Shown here piece after piece: positions 31,762 through 41,684 of a stretch of 64,000 bases of DNA. The DNA comes from an uncultured Flavobacteriales bacterium (GTDB lineage: Bacteria > Bacteroidota > Bacteroidia > Flavobacteriales_G > Salibacteraceae): assembly GCA_905479105.1 (NCBI GenBank), contig CAJQLE010000002.1, positions 248,001 to 312,000 on the forward strand, written 5' to 3'. Numbering within the stretch: the stretch's first letter is position 1; each line of letters begins with the position of its first letter. Below the pieces are notes generated by a model, which saw nothing but the letters and a program-made list of their open reading frames with translations, searched no databases and was not told the DNA's origin. The translations under genes were made by a program, and so were the position numbers.

Positions 31762-32392
31762 ATCATTTGACACAGTATTAGTTCTTGCTCCTCACACGGA
31801 TGACGGTGAGTTGGGTTGTGGAGGAACCATACACAAGCTTATTTCTCTTGGCAAACGCGTGATTTACGTTGCATTCTCAACATGCGAAGAATCTGTTCCA
31901 GAAGGATTTCCAAAAGATGTCTTATCAAAGGAAGTGCGAGAAGCAACCAAAACACTCGGAATTCCTGAAAGCGACTTGGTTATTTTGAACTACCAAGTGC
32001 GCTATTTCACACGTGATAGACAGGCTATTCTGGAAGATATGGTGAGGTTAAATAAAGAACATAAGCCTGATCTAGTATTCTGTCCTTCAGGGTTTGATGT
32101 GCATCAAGACCATGGAACCATTCACCTAGAAGCCAAACGCGCCTTCAAAAACATCACCATTTTCGGATATGAGTTTATTTGGAATAATTACCAGTTTGCA
32201 ACGCAGTGCTTCGTTGAATTAGAGGAAGACGATATCCGTAAAAAAGTAGCTGCAATGGAGTGTTATGCTTCCCAATCAAAGCGACTTTACGCAAAGGATA
32301 AATTAATTAGAAGTGCTGCAAATTACCGGGGGCTTCAAGTGCAAGTTGAATTTGCTGAAGCGTTTGAAGCGATCCGATTGATTATTCGATGA
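31742..32392 (+). CDS. PIG-L (LmbE-like) family deacetylase
   Basis: VLAPHTDDGELGCGGTIHKL and GFDVHQDHGTIHLEA. Confidence 0.88.
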   Translation: MKTSALESFDTVLVLAPHTDDGELGCGGTIHKLISLGKRVIYVAFSTCEESVPEGFPKDVLSKEVREATKTLGIPESDLVILNYQVRYFTRDRQAILEDMVRLNKEHKPDLVFCPSGFDVHQDHGTIHLEAKRAFKNITIFGYEFIWNNYQFATQCFVELEEDDIRKKVAAMECYASQSKRLYAKDKLIRSAANYRGLQVQVEFAEAFEAIRLIIR

Positions 32393-33369
32393 GCCAATCA
32401 ACAGAAATAATATTCATCACAGGGTCGGGGAGATCTGGAACAAATATTTTAAAGAAAATATTCAGCCAGCATCCTGAGATGGCTTCACTGCCATTTGAAT
32501 ACCGGTTCACCATTGACCCAGATGGTGTTTTAGATTTTTACAACTCATATCCAGCGAGTTGGTCGCCTTATGGAGCAGATCATAAAATCAAGCGCTTAGA
32601 GACCTTCTTACTCTCACTGGCTGATCAATCAGATGAAAAAAGAAAGAAAGTTGAGGCTTCTAAAAGCACAGATAAGCTCCTACTCAGCGGTCCAGCTTAT
32701 GCAGGATGGGAATTGGACAAACATATACCTGGATACTCAATCTACGTCAAAGGGCTTATCCATGATTTAACCTCGTTCAAACACCCCGGGATCTGGCCTG
32801 GAACCAAAGAAGGTATCGAGAATAATGAGATGTATTTTTCAGCGCCTCAATCTAAAGAAGCTTTAAAACCTATAATAAGATCTTTTCTAAAAAAGTGTTT
32901 TGACGCCATTTGTCAAGATCAGAAAAAACCGATTTTACAAGAAGATAACACGCATAATCTGCTTTATGCAGGGGATCTTCTATCGATGTTTCCTGAGGGT
33001 AAAATGATTCATATCATTCGTGACCCAAGGGATGTCATCAGCTCTCTAAAGTCGCAGCGATGGGCACCGAACAACATCAATGATCTGGTTGCATGGTACA
33101 GTGCGGTGATGAGCCAATGGCAAACCCAAAAATCGCAACTGGATAGCACTCAATTCAAAGAAATCAGGTTTGAGAACTTGATTGACAAACCTGAAAAAAC
33201 TGTACATGAGATTTGTGGTTTCCTTGGAATCGAATACCATTCAAGGCTGCTGGAAATAGACTTATCCAAGCATAATATTGGCAGGTATAAAAATGATCTC
33301 ACCGCACCAGAGATTTCCGCAATTGAGACAGGCACTGCAGAATTACTCCAAGAGTATAATTACAATTAG
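32389..33369 (+). CDS. Sulfotransferase family protein
   Basis: FITGSGRSGTNILKKIF (5'-PSB) and MIHIIRDPRDVISSLKSQ (3'-PB). Confidence 0.87.
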   Translation: MSQSTEIIFITGSGRSGTNILKKIFSQHPEMASLPFEYRFTIDPDGVLDFYNSYPASWSPYGADHKIKRLETFLLSLADQSDEKRKKVEASKSTDKLLLSGPAYAGWELDKHIPGYSIYVKGLIHDLTSFKHPGIWPGTKEGIENNEMYFSAPQSKEALKPIIRSFLKKCFDAICQDQKKPILQEDNTHNLLYAGDLLSMFPEGKMIHIIRDPRDVISSLKSQRWAPNNINDLVAWYSAVMSQWQTQKSQLDSTQFKEIRFENLIDKPEKTVHEICGFLGIEYHSRLLEIDLSKHNIGRYKNDLTAPEISAIETGTAELLQEYNYN

Positions 33370-33372
33370 AAC

Positions 33373-34515
33373 TTATTTGAGGTTTCTTCTTTGTTTGAAG
33401 AATCGATAAACAGGGTTTCTAGGATCAAGTACTTTCTTTCTAATCTTGGATTTCATCTCGGTTTCATAATCGAAATGAGAACGGATTGGCATTGCCATAA
33501 TTTGATCAAACTCCTCACTGGTCAAATCAAACTTCTTAACCACATAATCATAATCCAATTTCAACTGTTCTTCGTCATACGGAGATTCTTTGAGCAGAGA
33601 TAAGGCTTCATCACGAGAAAGAATTTCATTGCAAATCTCAGTCGATAGGTGTGCTCTTCTTTTATCAATTCCAAACTTTTTAGGAAGGATATAACCTTGA
33701 TAAAATCTCGTAAAAACAGACTCATGATGCTTCCCACCATAAGACTTCCATTTTAATTCAGCCTTAATAATCTCCTCTACTTCCTCCTGATTGAAATCTA
33801 TATAATTCAGCGGGGCAAACGTTTTGAGACCGTTTTTTTCTAATGCACTGATGCGCTTACTATCGATTATTGGATAAGTATTCAAGGTTCCTTTACCATG
33901 CTTTTTGTTAATGTCCAAAAGATTCTTTCTGTCAATCTTTAAGAATGTCCAAGCCTTTGGTATAATGCTCTCTGTATTTCTATTATATCCTCTCAATAAG
34001 TATTCTATTCCATTCTCCTCAGCTGTTTTGTACAGTGCAGCTCTAATAGCATGATCAGTGGGCACCTCAATATCAATAACAGATGATCTTAAATAAGCCA
34101 ATTGTAACTCCTTGAATTCATTCCAATCAATTACATGAGTATGAAGATCAATATCAAGGCTGATAATAGTGTTGTTGATGTTCTTCACCGCTAGTTTAGA
34201 ATTCCAGCCATTGTCTAGATGAACAGCCAATGGACGAAGTCCATATTCCTTAACCGCTAAATAAGCCAAATAGGAACTGTCTACACCACCACTTAAACCA
34301 ATGAGACAATCATATTCTTTTCCTTTTCCCTTTTGCTTGATTTCTTCAACTATTGCCTTGAGTTCACTTTTCAAACCTTTCTTAGCAGATTGTTGATTTC
34401 CGCGCATTGACAAATAATCCTCACAGTGATTGCAATATCCTTCCGAACTAAAAGTAATTTGAGGATCACTCGTATCCATCACACAACGCTTACATATTTG
34501 ATATTTTTTAGCCAT
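33373..34515 (-). CDS. N-acetyl sugar amidotransferase (WbpG/PseA-like)
   Basis: ICKRCVMDTSDPQITF..CNHC; YDCLIGLSGGVDSSYLAYLAVKEYGLRPLAVHLDNGWNSKLAVKNI. Confidence 0.9.
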   Translation of the reverse strand: MAKKYQICKRCVMDTSDPQITFSSEGYCNHCEDYLSMRGNQQSAKKGLKSELKAIVEEIKQKGKGKEYDCLIGLSGGVDSSYLAYLAVKEYGLRPLAVHLDNGWNSKLAVKNINNTIISLDIDLHTHVIDWNEFKELQLAYLRSSVIDIEVPTDHAIRAALYKTAEENGIEYLLRGYNRNTESIIPKAWTFLKIDRKNLLDINKKHGKGTLNTYPIIDSKRISALEKNGLKTFAPLNYIDFNQEEVEEIIKAELKWKSYGGKHHESVFTRFYQGYILPKKFGIDKRRAHLSTEICNEILSRDEALSLLKESPYDEEQLKLDYDYVVKKFDLTSEEFDQIMAMPIRSHFDYETEMKSKIRKKVLDPRNPVYRFFKQRRNLK

Positions 34516-35272
34516 TGAATACTTCGTTCAAATCTTCTAATTCGGGATAATTGATCATCACAGCACTTTTACGCCCAACAAAAACAAACATACTTCCTGC
34601 AGCCAGAGCTGAAGCTCCTGCTTTATGACCTTCAGCAAAATCATCAATTGAATTGGCACCACCGCAGGCTATGATCGGAACAGAAGAAATCTTCGACACG
34701 CGATCAATAAGTTCAGCATCGTAACCCATCCTTGTTCCATCCTTATGAATCGCATTGATCATTATCTCTCCTGCTCCAAACTCTTGAGCTCGCATGACTT
34801 GACCCTCTAATGAAACATCATGCTTTACGGAAGCACCTTTTGAATAAAGATTATAGCTTGAAGTCACCTCATTCCATTGAGCATCAATGGATAATGTTAT
34901 AGCTTGGCTACCAAATATGGCAGCGCCTTGTTCAACCAAGCTTGGGTTCGCATAAAAAGCAGAGTTTATAATCACTTTCTCTGCACCTGCATCAATCATT
35001 TTTCGAATGTCATCCACGTGGTTTATTCCACCCCCAACTGCAAAAGGCATAAAAGCTTCATCTGAAATCCCTTTCACGATTTCAGGATCAATGGTTTGCC
35101 CATTTTTTGATGCATCAATGTCTAAAAAGATCAATTCATCCGCCTCAGCATCATTGAAAATCTTGACCGCATTAATAGGATCGCCTAAATATCTCGGATC
35201 AGCAAAGTTCTTGGTCTTAACCAAACCACCATTATGGAGCAACAAGCATGGTATGACTCGTGGTCTAAACAT
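34508..35272 (-). CDS. HisF-like amidotransferase synthase subunit (surface glycan type)
   Basis: RPRVIPCLLLHNGGLVKTKNFADPRYLGDPINAVKIFNDAEADELIFLDIDASKNG; (beta/alpha)8 HisF family but Asp of the IPCLD motif is absent. Confidence 0.88.
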   Translation of the reverse strand: MFRPRVIPCLLLHNGGLVKTKNFADPRYLGDPINAVKIFNDAEADELIFLDIDASKNGQTIDPEIVKGISDEAFMPFAVGGGINHVDDIRKMIDAGAEKVIINSAFYANPSLVEQGAAIFGSQAITLSIDAQWNEVTSSYNLYSKGASVKHDVSLEGQVMRAQEFGAGEIMINAIHKDGTRMGYDAELIDRVSKISSVPIIACGGANSIDDFAEGHKAGASALAAGSMFVFVGRKSAVMINYPELEDLNEVFNG

Positions 35273-35876
35273 TAAAGGATGCAAAATTTTTCAAAAGTCT
35301 CAGTCCCTGACTATGACTTTTTTCTGGATGAAACTGAACTCCAATAATATTTTCTCTAACCATAGAACTGGTAAATCGAATGCCATACTCCGTCTCGGTT
35401 AAAACGTTATCGCTATTCGTAGATTCCACATAGTAGGAGTGAACAAAGTAAAATTGCTTGTCAGTAGAAATGCCATCAAACAAAGGATGCGTAATGTTCT
35501 GATCTAGCGTATTCCACCCTATATGAGGGACTTTTAAATGACCTAAATCAGGAAATTTTTTCGTCTCCGAATCTATAAAAGAAAGCCCTTTTGTTGATCC
35601 TTCTTCACTAAAATTCGAAAGCAACTGCATACCCAAACATATGCCCAAGAATGGTTTCTTTCGTTCAAAAGCAAGTCCCTTTATCAAAGGAATTAAACCT
35701 GACTTTTCAAGCTCCGCCATACCATTTTTGAAATGCCCTACTCCTGGTAATAAGATTCTGTCTGCATTAGAAATCGTTTCGTGATCGTTGGTTACAATAC
35801 ATGGCTCATCAATCCTCTTGAATGCCTTCTCGACAGACCTTAGGTTGCCCATATTGTAATTGATAATTGCGATCAT
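35265..35876 (-). CDS. HisH-like glutamine amidotransferase subunit
   Basis: INYNMGNLRSVEKAF, LPGVGHF, FLGICLGMQLL (Cys), IGVQFHPEKSH (His/Glu). Confidence 0.92.
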   Translation of the reverse strand: MIAIINYNMGNLRSVEKAFKRIDEPCIVTNDHETISNADRILLPGVGHFKNGMAELEKSGLIPLIKGLAFERKKPFLGICLGMQLLSNFSEEGSTKGLSFIDSETKKFPDLGHLKVPHIGWNTLDQNITHPLFDGISTDKQFYFVHSYYVESTNSDNVLTETEYGIRFTSSMVRENIIGVQFHPEKSHSQGLRLLKNFASFNV

Positions 35877-35978
35877 TTGCTAAGAGTGCAGTTAAAGGTT
35901 CGAAAATGATAAAAGATCATTAGAGAAGCACATTTTATTTTTAAGAAAAAGCCATAATAGCGCTTGTGACCGTAAAAC

Positions 35979-37826
35979 TTAGTTTTTGCCAAGTGCTCGA
36001 ATTCCTTCTATTACTCGAAACCTTGAATTTCCATCGATGCTGTAAACCCTTCTGTTTAGATAATTCTTTCTGGTCTCGGATATGTCTTTGGCGTTACCAT
36101 CAATCACACTTTTAACCGTCTCTTCCAACGTATTGTAATCCTCGCAATGCCTAGCAACACCGTCTTTAATGTAATTGGCAGAGTCAATTCCGTTGTAATC
36201 AACCACCAAAAGCTCTTTATTAAAATATAACGCTTCAGCTCCTGCTGTGCTGTAATACGTAATCATAATATCAGTCACGGCCAGTAATCCATACAAATCG
36301 TCAAACCTTATTTCTGGCTTCACTCCTACTTCCTTTGCTATGCCTTCAAAAAAGGACATATCATTTTTCTCATTGGGATGGGGTTTAATGATCACGCGAA
36401 GACTCGGATGGTTTTTTTGAAGCGTCAGAACATCCATTAACAATCGTTTTCTAATCTCCGGTTGATGATATATAGGCTGACTTGCGAAAAGCACTATTGT
36501 TTCTCCCTCCTTATAATCTGTCAGTATAGAAGATTTTGGTTGCTCGAGCAATGGTTTCACAACATCGGTTCTAACTTGTCCGACTACCTTGACTTTTCCT
36601 TCTGGATATGAAGACTGTTTGCATAATCTATCCAATACATAATCACCCCAGGTCATAGTGACATCCGGAAATGGATCGTATTTCACATCCTTCTCCAAAA
36701 ACGAATAATTCAAGTTAGATGAGCTGATTCCGCCATGTTGAAGACCAAATGATGGCACACCCAATTGCTTCGCAGCAGCAATCAAGGGATACTTCAAGAA
36801 TGTTAGTTCATCATCACCACCAATGGAGTGTGGTTTAAGCTTCTTGAGAATAGCTAGTCCCAAATCATATCTAAATGCAGACACAACAAGTAAATCCGAT
36901 GCTTTTAATAACTGATTAAGAATCATACTATCAAAACCCTGAGCATTCGTCAATGCCTCCGAAATATTTCTTTTAAGTCCATTTCGATATGAAAAAATCC
37001 TTTGAAGACGATTCACATTCAACAGACCTAAGCCTGCAAATGTCTCGTAAAACTGAAAATTAGCAATATTCTTAAATGGCTTAAGACAATCCTTAAACTT
37101 TGGCAAAGCAACTGCACCATAGTTCTTCAGCATCAATAGATTACTGAAGTCGCTCGATTCCTTCAACTCATCTTGCAGATAACCATAGTAAAAATCGCCA
37201 TCGATCAAACGAGTGCCATCAAGACTAAAAATCTTATGAGCAACAAAGGATGAATTGAGAAATATATGCTGCCCTTTTCGAATTGGTTTGAAAAGGCCCA
37301 AAAAGAACCTGGCTAAAAAAACTAAAGCATATTTAATGGGTTCTTTTTTAGCCCTTGGTCTTGAAACCGAATCACCAGAAATCACCTCAGCCCTGACCAA
37401 TGAGTTCAAAGCGCTGTGGCTAGAAAATATTTGAAGCTGTCCAGTATTTCCATGGTCTTTCTTAGCCAAGAAAAACCATCTGTATTCAACGTAAAGTTCA
37501 TGCAGATCTAGAAATAGCTTATTCCTGATCATGAACCAAGGATAAAACTGTTCACTATAGGAAGTAGTATCAATCAGCTTTGAATGTAACTCTGCAAATG
37601 ATTTATGACCAAACTCCAAAATCTCCTGCATGAACTCCGAAATCAATTCAGATTTAGAAGGTCCTTCAAACAATGCAGATGATATTCCTTGATCCTTTAA
37701 GCTTTCTTGAACTCTGCTTTCGAATGTTAGAACCTTGATGTCATTTCTAGCAAAAGCAGAGCGTACTTCAGCAATTTCAGTAGCATCCAAATCCCTAAAC
37801 ACAAACACGGTCAAAGTGGTTTTCAA
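35979..37826 (-). CDS. Predicted GT-B-like surface carbohydrate transferase
   Basis: 615 aa; LGVPSFGLQHGGISSSN, VIIKPHPNEKNDMS, DIMITYYSTAGAEALYFNKELLVVDY. Confidence 0.6.
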   Translation of the reverse strand: MKTTLTVFVFRDLDATEIAEVRSAFARNDIKVLTFESRVQESLKDQGISSALFEGPSKSELISEFMQEILEFGHKSFAELHSKLIDTTSYSEQFYPWFMIRNKLFLDLHELYVEYRWFFLAKKDHGNTGQLQIFSSHSALNSLVRAEVISGDSVSRPRAKKEPIKYALVFLARFFLGLFKPIRKGQHIFLNSSFVAHKIFSLDGTRLIDGDFYYGYLQDELKESSDFSNLLMLKNYGAVALPKFKDCLKPFKNIANFQFYETFAGLGLLNVNRLQRIFSYRNGLKRNISEALTNAQGFDSMILNQLLKASDLLVVSAFRYDLGLAILKKLKPHSIGGDDELTFLKYPLIAAAKQLGVPSFGLQHGGISSSNLNYSFLEKDVKYDPFPDVTMTWGDYVLDRLCKQSSYPEGKVKVVGQVRTDVVKPLLEQPKSSILTDYKEGETIVLFASQPIYHQPEIRKRLLMDVLTLQKNHPSLRVIIKPHPNEKNDMSFFEGIAKEVGVKPEIRFDDLYGLLAVTDIMITYYSTAGAEALYFNKELLVVDYNGIDSANYIKDGVARHCEDYNTLEETVKSVIDGNAKDISETRKNYLNRRVYSIDGNSRFRVIEGIRALGKN

Positions 37827-38006
37827 TTTCTTTCTAATGCGTTCATTTAATCAAGCTTGTGAAAGCTGTGTGCCATTAAATCTATTAAGGCATGAGCAAA
37901 TTACATTTTTGGCAACAACTTCAGCTATTAGTATGGTCATCTGTCTAAAATCAACCATTCATCAAATTTTAAAGCTATTCTAAGCCGGCTGAAGCTGCTA
38001 TTTACA

Positions 38007-38834
38007 CTATTCCTCCCAAGCCGTTGGAACGCGAGGTCTAGCAGCCTTAGGTTTGTGGGCGCAAAAAACCAAATTATATGTTTGAGTTTTACCTTTTACA
38101 GCATTCATAAAGATTCGCCTCCAGTTGGCTCTATCCAGACTAATATCTTTTACTTCTATATCAAATCCTGCATGATAAGCTGCAGTTCGGTATTCACAAA
38201 GACGGTAAAAAATATCTGTTCGATCGTCATTCTTTACTTCAACCAATCCCTTGAAATTAATTGTCTCGGCTCCTCGGTTATGATAAAAATCATTAGAAAC
38301 TGTATCCCTTAAAAAAGGCTCTTGGGCAAGGAAATAACCGCCATCTTTTAAAGAATCAAAAATTGCCTTAAAGGATTGGTATAAATTGTCTGAGTGATGA
38401 AGCGCCCCCATCGTTATTACATAGTCAAAATGGTTTTTTAAGGGGATATTATTAAAACTTCCCCTAACCAAGTTTACCTTTTCGTTATCTCCATTCACCG
38501 TGTCAATAACTTTTGGAATGAGTGATTGTATGGCATTCTCATTAATCTCCATGGTATAAATCTCCTCAAGAGAAGGATAATTCTCCAATAGATATGCCGA
38601 ACACCAGCCATCTCCAGCTCCCGCATCCAGCACCTTGCCTGTGAATGTTGAGTGCCCCGTCATTCTTAGTAGACGCTTCAATGCACGAATACGCATCTTA
38701 ATGGACCTTCTGCCAAAAATTTCCTTCTTCTGAAACGAATTTTTCGCTAACTCACCGTGATAGAGATTGTGTATTTCAATCTCTTTCTTTTTTAAAAATG
38801 AGTCACTCTCCGGACTCCAATCCAATACCTTCAT
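38007..38834 (-). CDS. Class I SAM-dependent methyltransferase
   Basis: GKVLDAGAGDGWCSAYLLENYP, VITMGALHHSDNLYQSFKAIFDSLKDGGYFLAQEP. Confidence 0.87.
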   Translation of the reverse strand: MKVLDWSPESDSFLKKKEIEIHNLYHGELAKNSFQKKEIFGRRSIKMRIRALKRLLRMTGHSTFTGKVLDAGAGDGWCSAYLLENYPSLEEIYTMEINENAIQSLIPKVIDTVNGDNEKVNLVRGSFNNIPLKNHFDYVITMGALHHSDNLYQSFKAIFDSLKDGGYFLAQEPFLRDTVSNDFYHNRGAETINFKGLVEVKNDDRTDIFYRLCEYRTAAYHAGFDIEVKDISLDRANWRRIFMNAVKGKTQTYNLVFCAHKPKAARPRVPTAWEE

Positions 38835-38835
38835 T

Positions 38836-40329
38836 TTAGCGCTTTAATCGTGTTAAAAGTTGGTGAACAATAGTATTAAAATCAGGCGATACTTTAAGCC
38901 AATATATACTCAATCCAGAATATCCACAGATCAAAGTGCTGTTCACGAACATATCTAACAATGGGTTATCGCTATTGAATTGAAAAAAGTAATAAACTAT
39001 CAGCGGAGGGATAAGCAATAATGACTTCATCGATTGCCTTGAAAATGGCCATATTTTAAAATAATGGTATACAATAAAGATCATCAGTAAATTGACAATT
39101 ACAAGCGAAGACATGGATGCGACTGCGGCTCCTATAATACCGTATCGTGGGATGAGAATTAAATTGAGCACGATCGCTAAAACACTCAAGATAATATTCA
39201 CAAACAAGTTAAATCTATACACTTTAGATGCCTCAATAATTTGGCGATTGACTCCAGTGATTAAGTCAAAAAGCATCCCTATCCCAATAAATAGTATCAC
39301 ATATTTTCCTGCCGCATATTGCTCTCCATTCGGCATTAATTCAAAAATATCATCTGCATTAAACCAAATAACTGCAAATGCAACGAAGCCCAATAAAAAC
39401 TGACTGATACTTGACTTGAAGTAAATGTCTTGCACTTCAGCCCAATTATCACGCAGAATCAACTTCCGAATCACGGGAAATGAGATTTCAGCAATTGTTC
39501 TCCGTGGAATGGATATAACGGATACCATATAAAAGGAAATAGCATAAATACCATTAGAGACAAGCCCCTCCTTCGAGCTGATCATTAGGCTATCGGATAT
39601 TTGAATAATGACACCTGAAATACTAGCTGTAACTAAAGTGAAATTATACTGTGACGTACGTTTTACAATTTCCTTCATTTTAGATACGGCTGGTATCATT
39701 AGCCTTCCTTGATTCAACCAAGCTAAGTAAATCAACAGGAGTATCAATGGAAATAAGTAATACAATGCCATATAAGTATACACGAATTCTGTGCGAGTGA
39801 GAACAGGCCAAAACCCATAAAGAATTAATAAAACAGCTACTGAAAAACGGGTAACCGTTGTGTTCAAAATTGTTGGCACTGTTGTCCTAAGAAAAACAAC
39901 CGATACAGACCTGAAAAAGAAAAAATAGGCCGACATAATCCCTCCAAATAAAGGAATATAGAGATAAGATATTAGCTCCGGCGATTTGTCATAAAAGGCG
40001 CCAGCGATAAGATCTTTGAGAAAATAATAAAGCACTGAGCTTACGGCAGTAAAAAATAGAAGCACTAGAAAATTTGTAAATACTATGCCCCCATCCGTAT
40101 CATTCTCCTTGAAGTCATTATAGTATCGTTTTATGACGTGACCAGTGCCGAACACTATAAATGGCGCCACCAAGCCAGACATATCTATGATTGTCTTGAC
40201 AAGTCCAATCTCCCGTGCATCCAAGAATTTTGGAAACAAATAGAGCATGGTGACGGCACCAATGGCAATCCCAACATAAGTAGCAACTGCCGACTTAGCA
40301 GCTTGTCTAAGGATAATTCCCATATGCAA
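38836..40329 (-). CDS. Polysaccharide flippase (Wzx/MATE-like)
   Basis: About 497 aa polytopic; SAVATYVGIAIGAVTMLYLFPKFLDAREIGLVKTI. Confidence 0.85.
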   Translation of the reverse strand: MHMGIILRQAAKSAVATYVGIAIGAVTMLYLFPKFLDAREIGLVKTIIDMSGLVAPFIVFGTGHVIKRYYNDFKENDTDGGIVFTNFLVLLFFTAVSSVLYYFLKDLIAGAFYDKSPELISYLYIPLFGGIMSAYFFFFRSVSVVFLRTTVPTILNTTVTRFSVAVLLILYGFWPVLTRTEFVYTYMALYYLFPLILLLIYLAWLNQGRLMIPAVSKMKEIVKRTSQYNFTLVTASISGVIIQISDSLMISSKEGLVSNGIYAISFYMVSVISIPRRTIAEISFPVIRKLILRDNWAEVQDIYFKSSISQFLLGFVAFAVIWFNADDIFELMPNGEQYAAGKYVILFIGIGMLFDLITGVNRQIIEASKVYRFNLFVNIILSVLAIVLNLILIPRYGIIGAAVASMSSLVIVNLLMIFIVYHYFKIWPFSRQSMKSLLLIPPLIVYYFFQFNSDNPLLDMFVNSTLICGYSGLSIYWLKVSPDFNTIVHQLLTRLKR

Positions 40330-40378
40330 GGTTATCTAGATTACACACAAACACCAGATTATTCAAACTATTTAACTC

Positions 40379-40427
40379 AATTAATCAGATTTCTTCAAAG
40401 ATTGACGGAATTAATCAGATTTCTTCA
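40379..40427. repeat. 19-bp direct repeat (AATTAATCAGATTTCTTCA x2, offset 30 bp) at the 3' end of the acyltransferase gene
   Basis: Copies at 40379-40397 and 40409-40427; second copy encodes LKKSD-stop of the minus-strand CDS. Confidence 0.95.
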
Positions 40428-41490
40428 GCCATCTTGAAATCAATTTGTGAGACAGATTCATAGATGGTTTTTCAATGAGATAGAAAAAGACTGTCGCAAC
40501 GATAACAACCAAGGTAAACGATAGTAGGAATTTAAGTTGCGAGGCAATTTCAAGCATATTAACCCTTCGAAGCACTGCAAAATGAAGGAGATAAAAAGAA
40601 AAACCAATAACCCCAATATGCTTGAGGGGTCTGAAATTAAAAACAGCTCCAACATATGGATTTCCCTTATATAGGGAATAAGTGAATAAACTAAAAACTA
40701 AACCAAAAAATAAGGAGAAGAATCTAAATCCAAAAAACGGTCTTTCTAAACCTAAAAAATTATTGGAGATAAGACCAACAGTCACCAATATCAAAACGAA
40801 GAATATACCCGTTGCCCAAAGATGGATTTGTCTCTCATACCTATCTAGTAAATCAGATTCAAAATTTACTAAATAAGCCATGGCGAGGCCAGGAATAAAA
40901 ACGTCAATGAAAGTCCCTCTTTCAAGAGTATTTGGTGAGAAATAATGAATCCACTCGATTTTCATACCAAACTTGAGTAGATAAAGAGCAGCATTCAGAC
41001 CCGCCAATAAAAATAGAAACATCAATCCTTTAGACCTCCACTTGATAAGTATCATCACCATTATTGGAACTAATAAATAGAATTGCATCTCGGATACTAT
41101 TGACCAAAACACTCCATCACCGCGATAAAATATTAAGTGCTCAAAATAGCCCGTCCATCCATTAGAAATATGGAGGTACAATTTATGATAAGAACCAAAA
41201 ATCAGCTGTTCAATGAACACTCCAGAAACCACTACGTAATACAATGGCGCTATTCGAAGAAAGCGCTTAATAAAGAATTTTTTTAGAGCTTTTATATCTA
41301 AGGTTCTAGAAAAAAGGCCCAAACCCAAAAGAAAAGAGGATAGCGTAAAAAAGAGATAAACTCCAATGTGCCCAATACCTGCAAAGTCAAGCCATGGAGC
41401 CAAAGCTTGACCACGTCCCGATGTATGGGACAAAAACACGAACATAACTGCCAAACCCCGGAGTCCATCTAAATATCCAACCCTGTTCAT
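40411..41490 (-). CDS. Acyltransferase 3 family membrane protein
   Basis: YLDGLRGLAVMFVFLSHTSGRG, FWSIVSEMQFYLLVPIMV, FYLLHFAVLRRV, FYLIEKPSMNLS. Confidence 0.92.
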   Translation of the reverse strand: MNRVGYLDGLRGLAVMFVFLSHTSGRGQALAPWLDFAGIGHIGVYLFFTLSSFLLGLGLFSRTLDIKALKKFFIKRFLRIAPLYYVVVSGVFIEQLIFGSYHKLYLHISNGWTGYFEHLIFYRGDGVFWSIVSEMQFYLLVPIMVMILIKWRSKGLMFLFLLAGLNAALYLLKFGMKIEWIHYFSPNTLERGTFIDVFIPGLAMAYLVNFESDLLDRYERQIHLWATGIFFVLILVTVGLISNNFLGLERPFFGFRFFSLFFGLVFSLFTYSLYKGNPYVGAVFNFRPLKHIGVIGFSFYLLHFAVLRRVNMLEIASQLKFLLSFTLVVIVATVFFYLIEKPSMNLSHKLISRWLKKSD

Positions 41491-41684
41491 GTATTATCAG
41501 TGATTTTTAACTGACATTTTTTACGAGAATATTACACTTTCAATGCAAATACCTATCAACAAATCGAAGTGTTCACGCAGTCTATTATGTGCAATTTTAA
41601 GTTTTTTAAATCCTTCCTAATTATTTGGACTCCGTTTTAAATCATTATTTTGTCTGTGCATGTAGCTTTACCGATTTAAATAAG

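Noticed and set aside
35904-35921. AATGAT-AAAAG-ATCATT hairpin upstream of the HisH-like gene
   Set aside because: Weak 6-bp AT-rich stem without T-tract; not supportable as terminator or regulator.
40138-40437. Plus-strand 99-aa ORF with repeated LIRFLQ
   Set aside because: Antisense to the flippase start and intergenic repeat; the repetition is explained by the 30-bp-spaced duplication.
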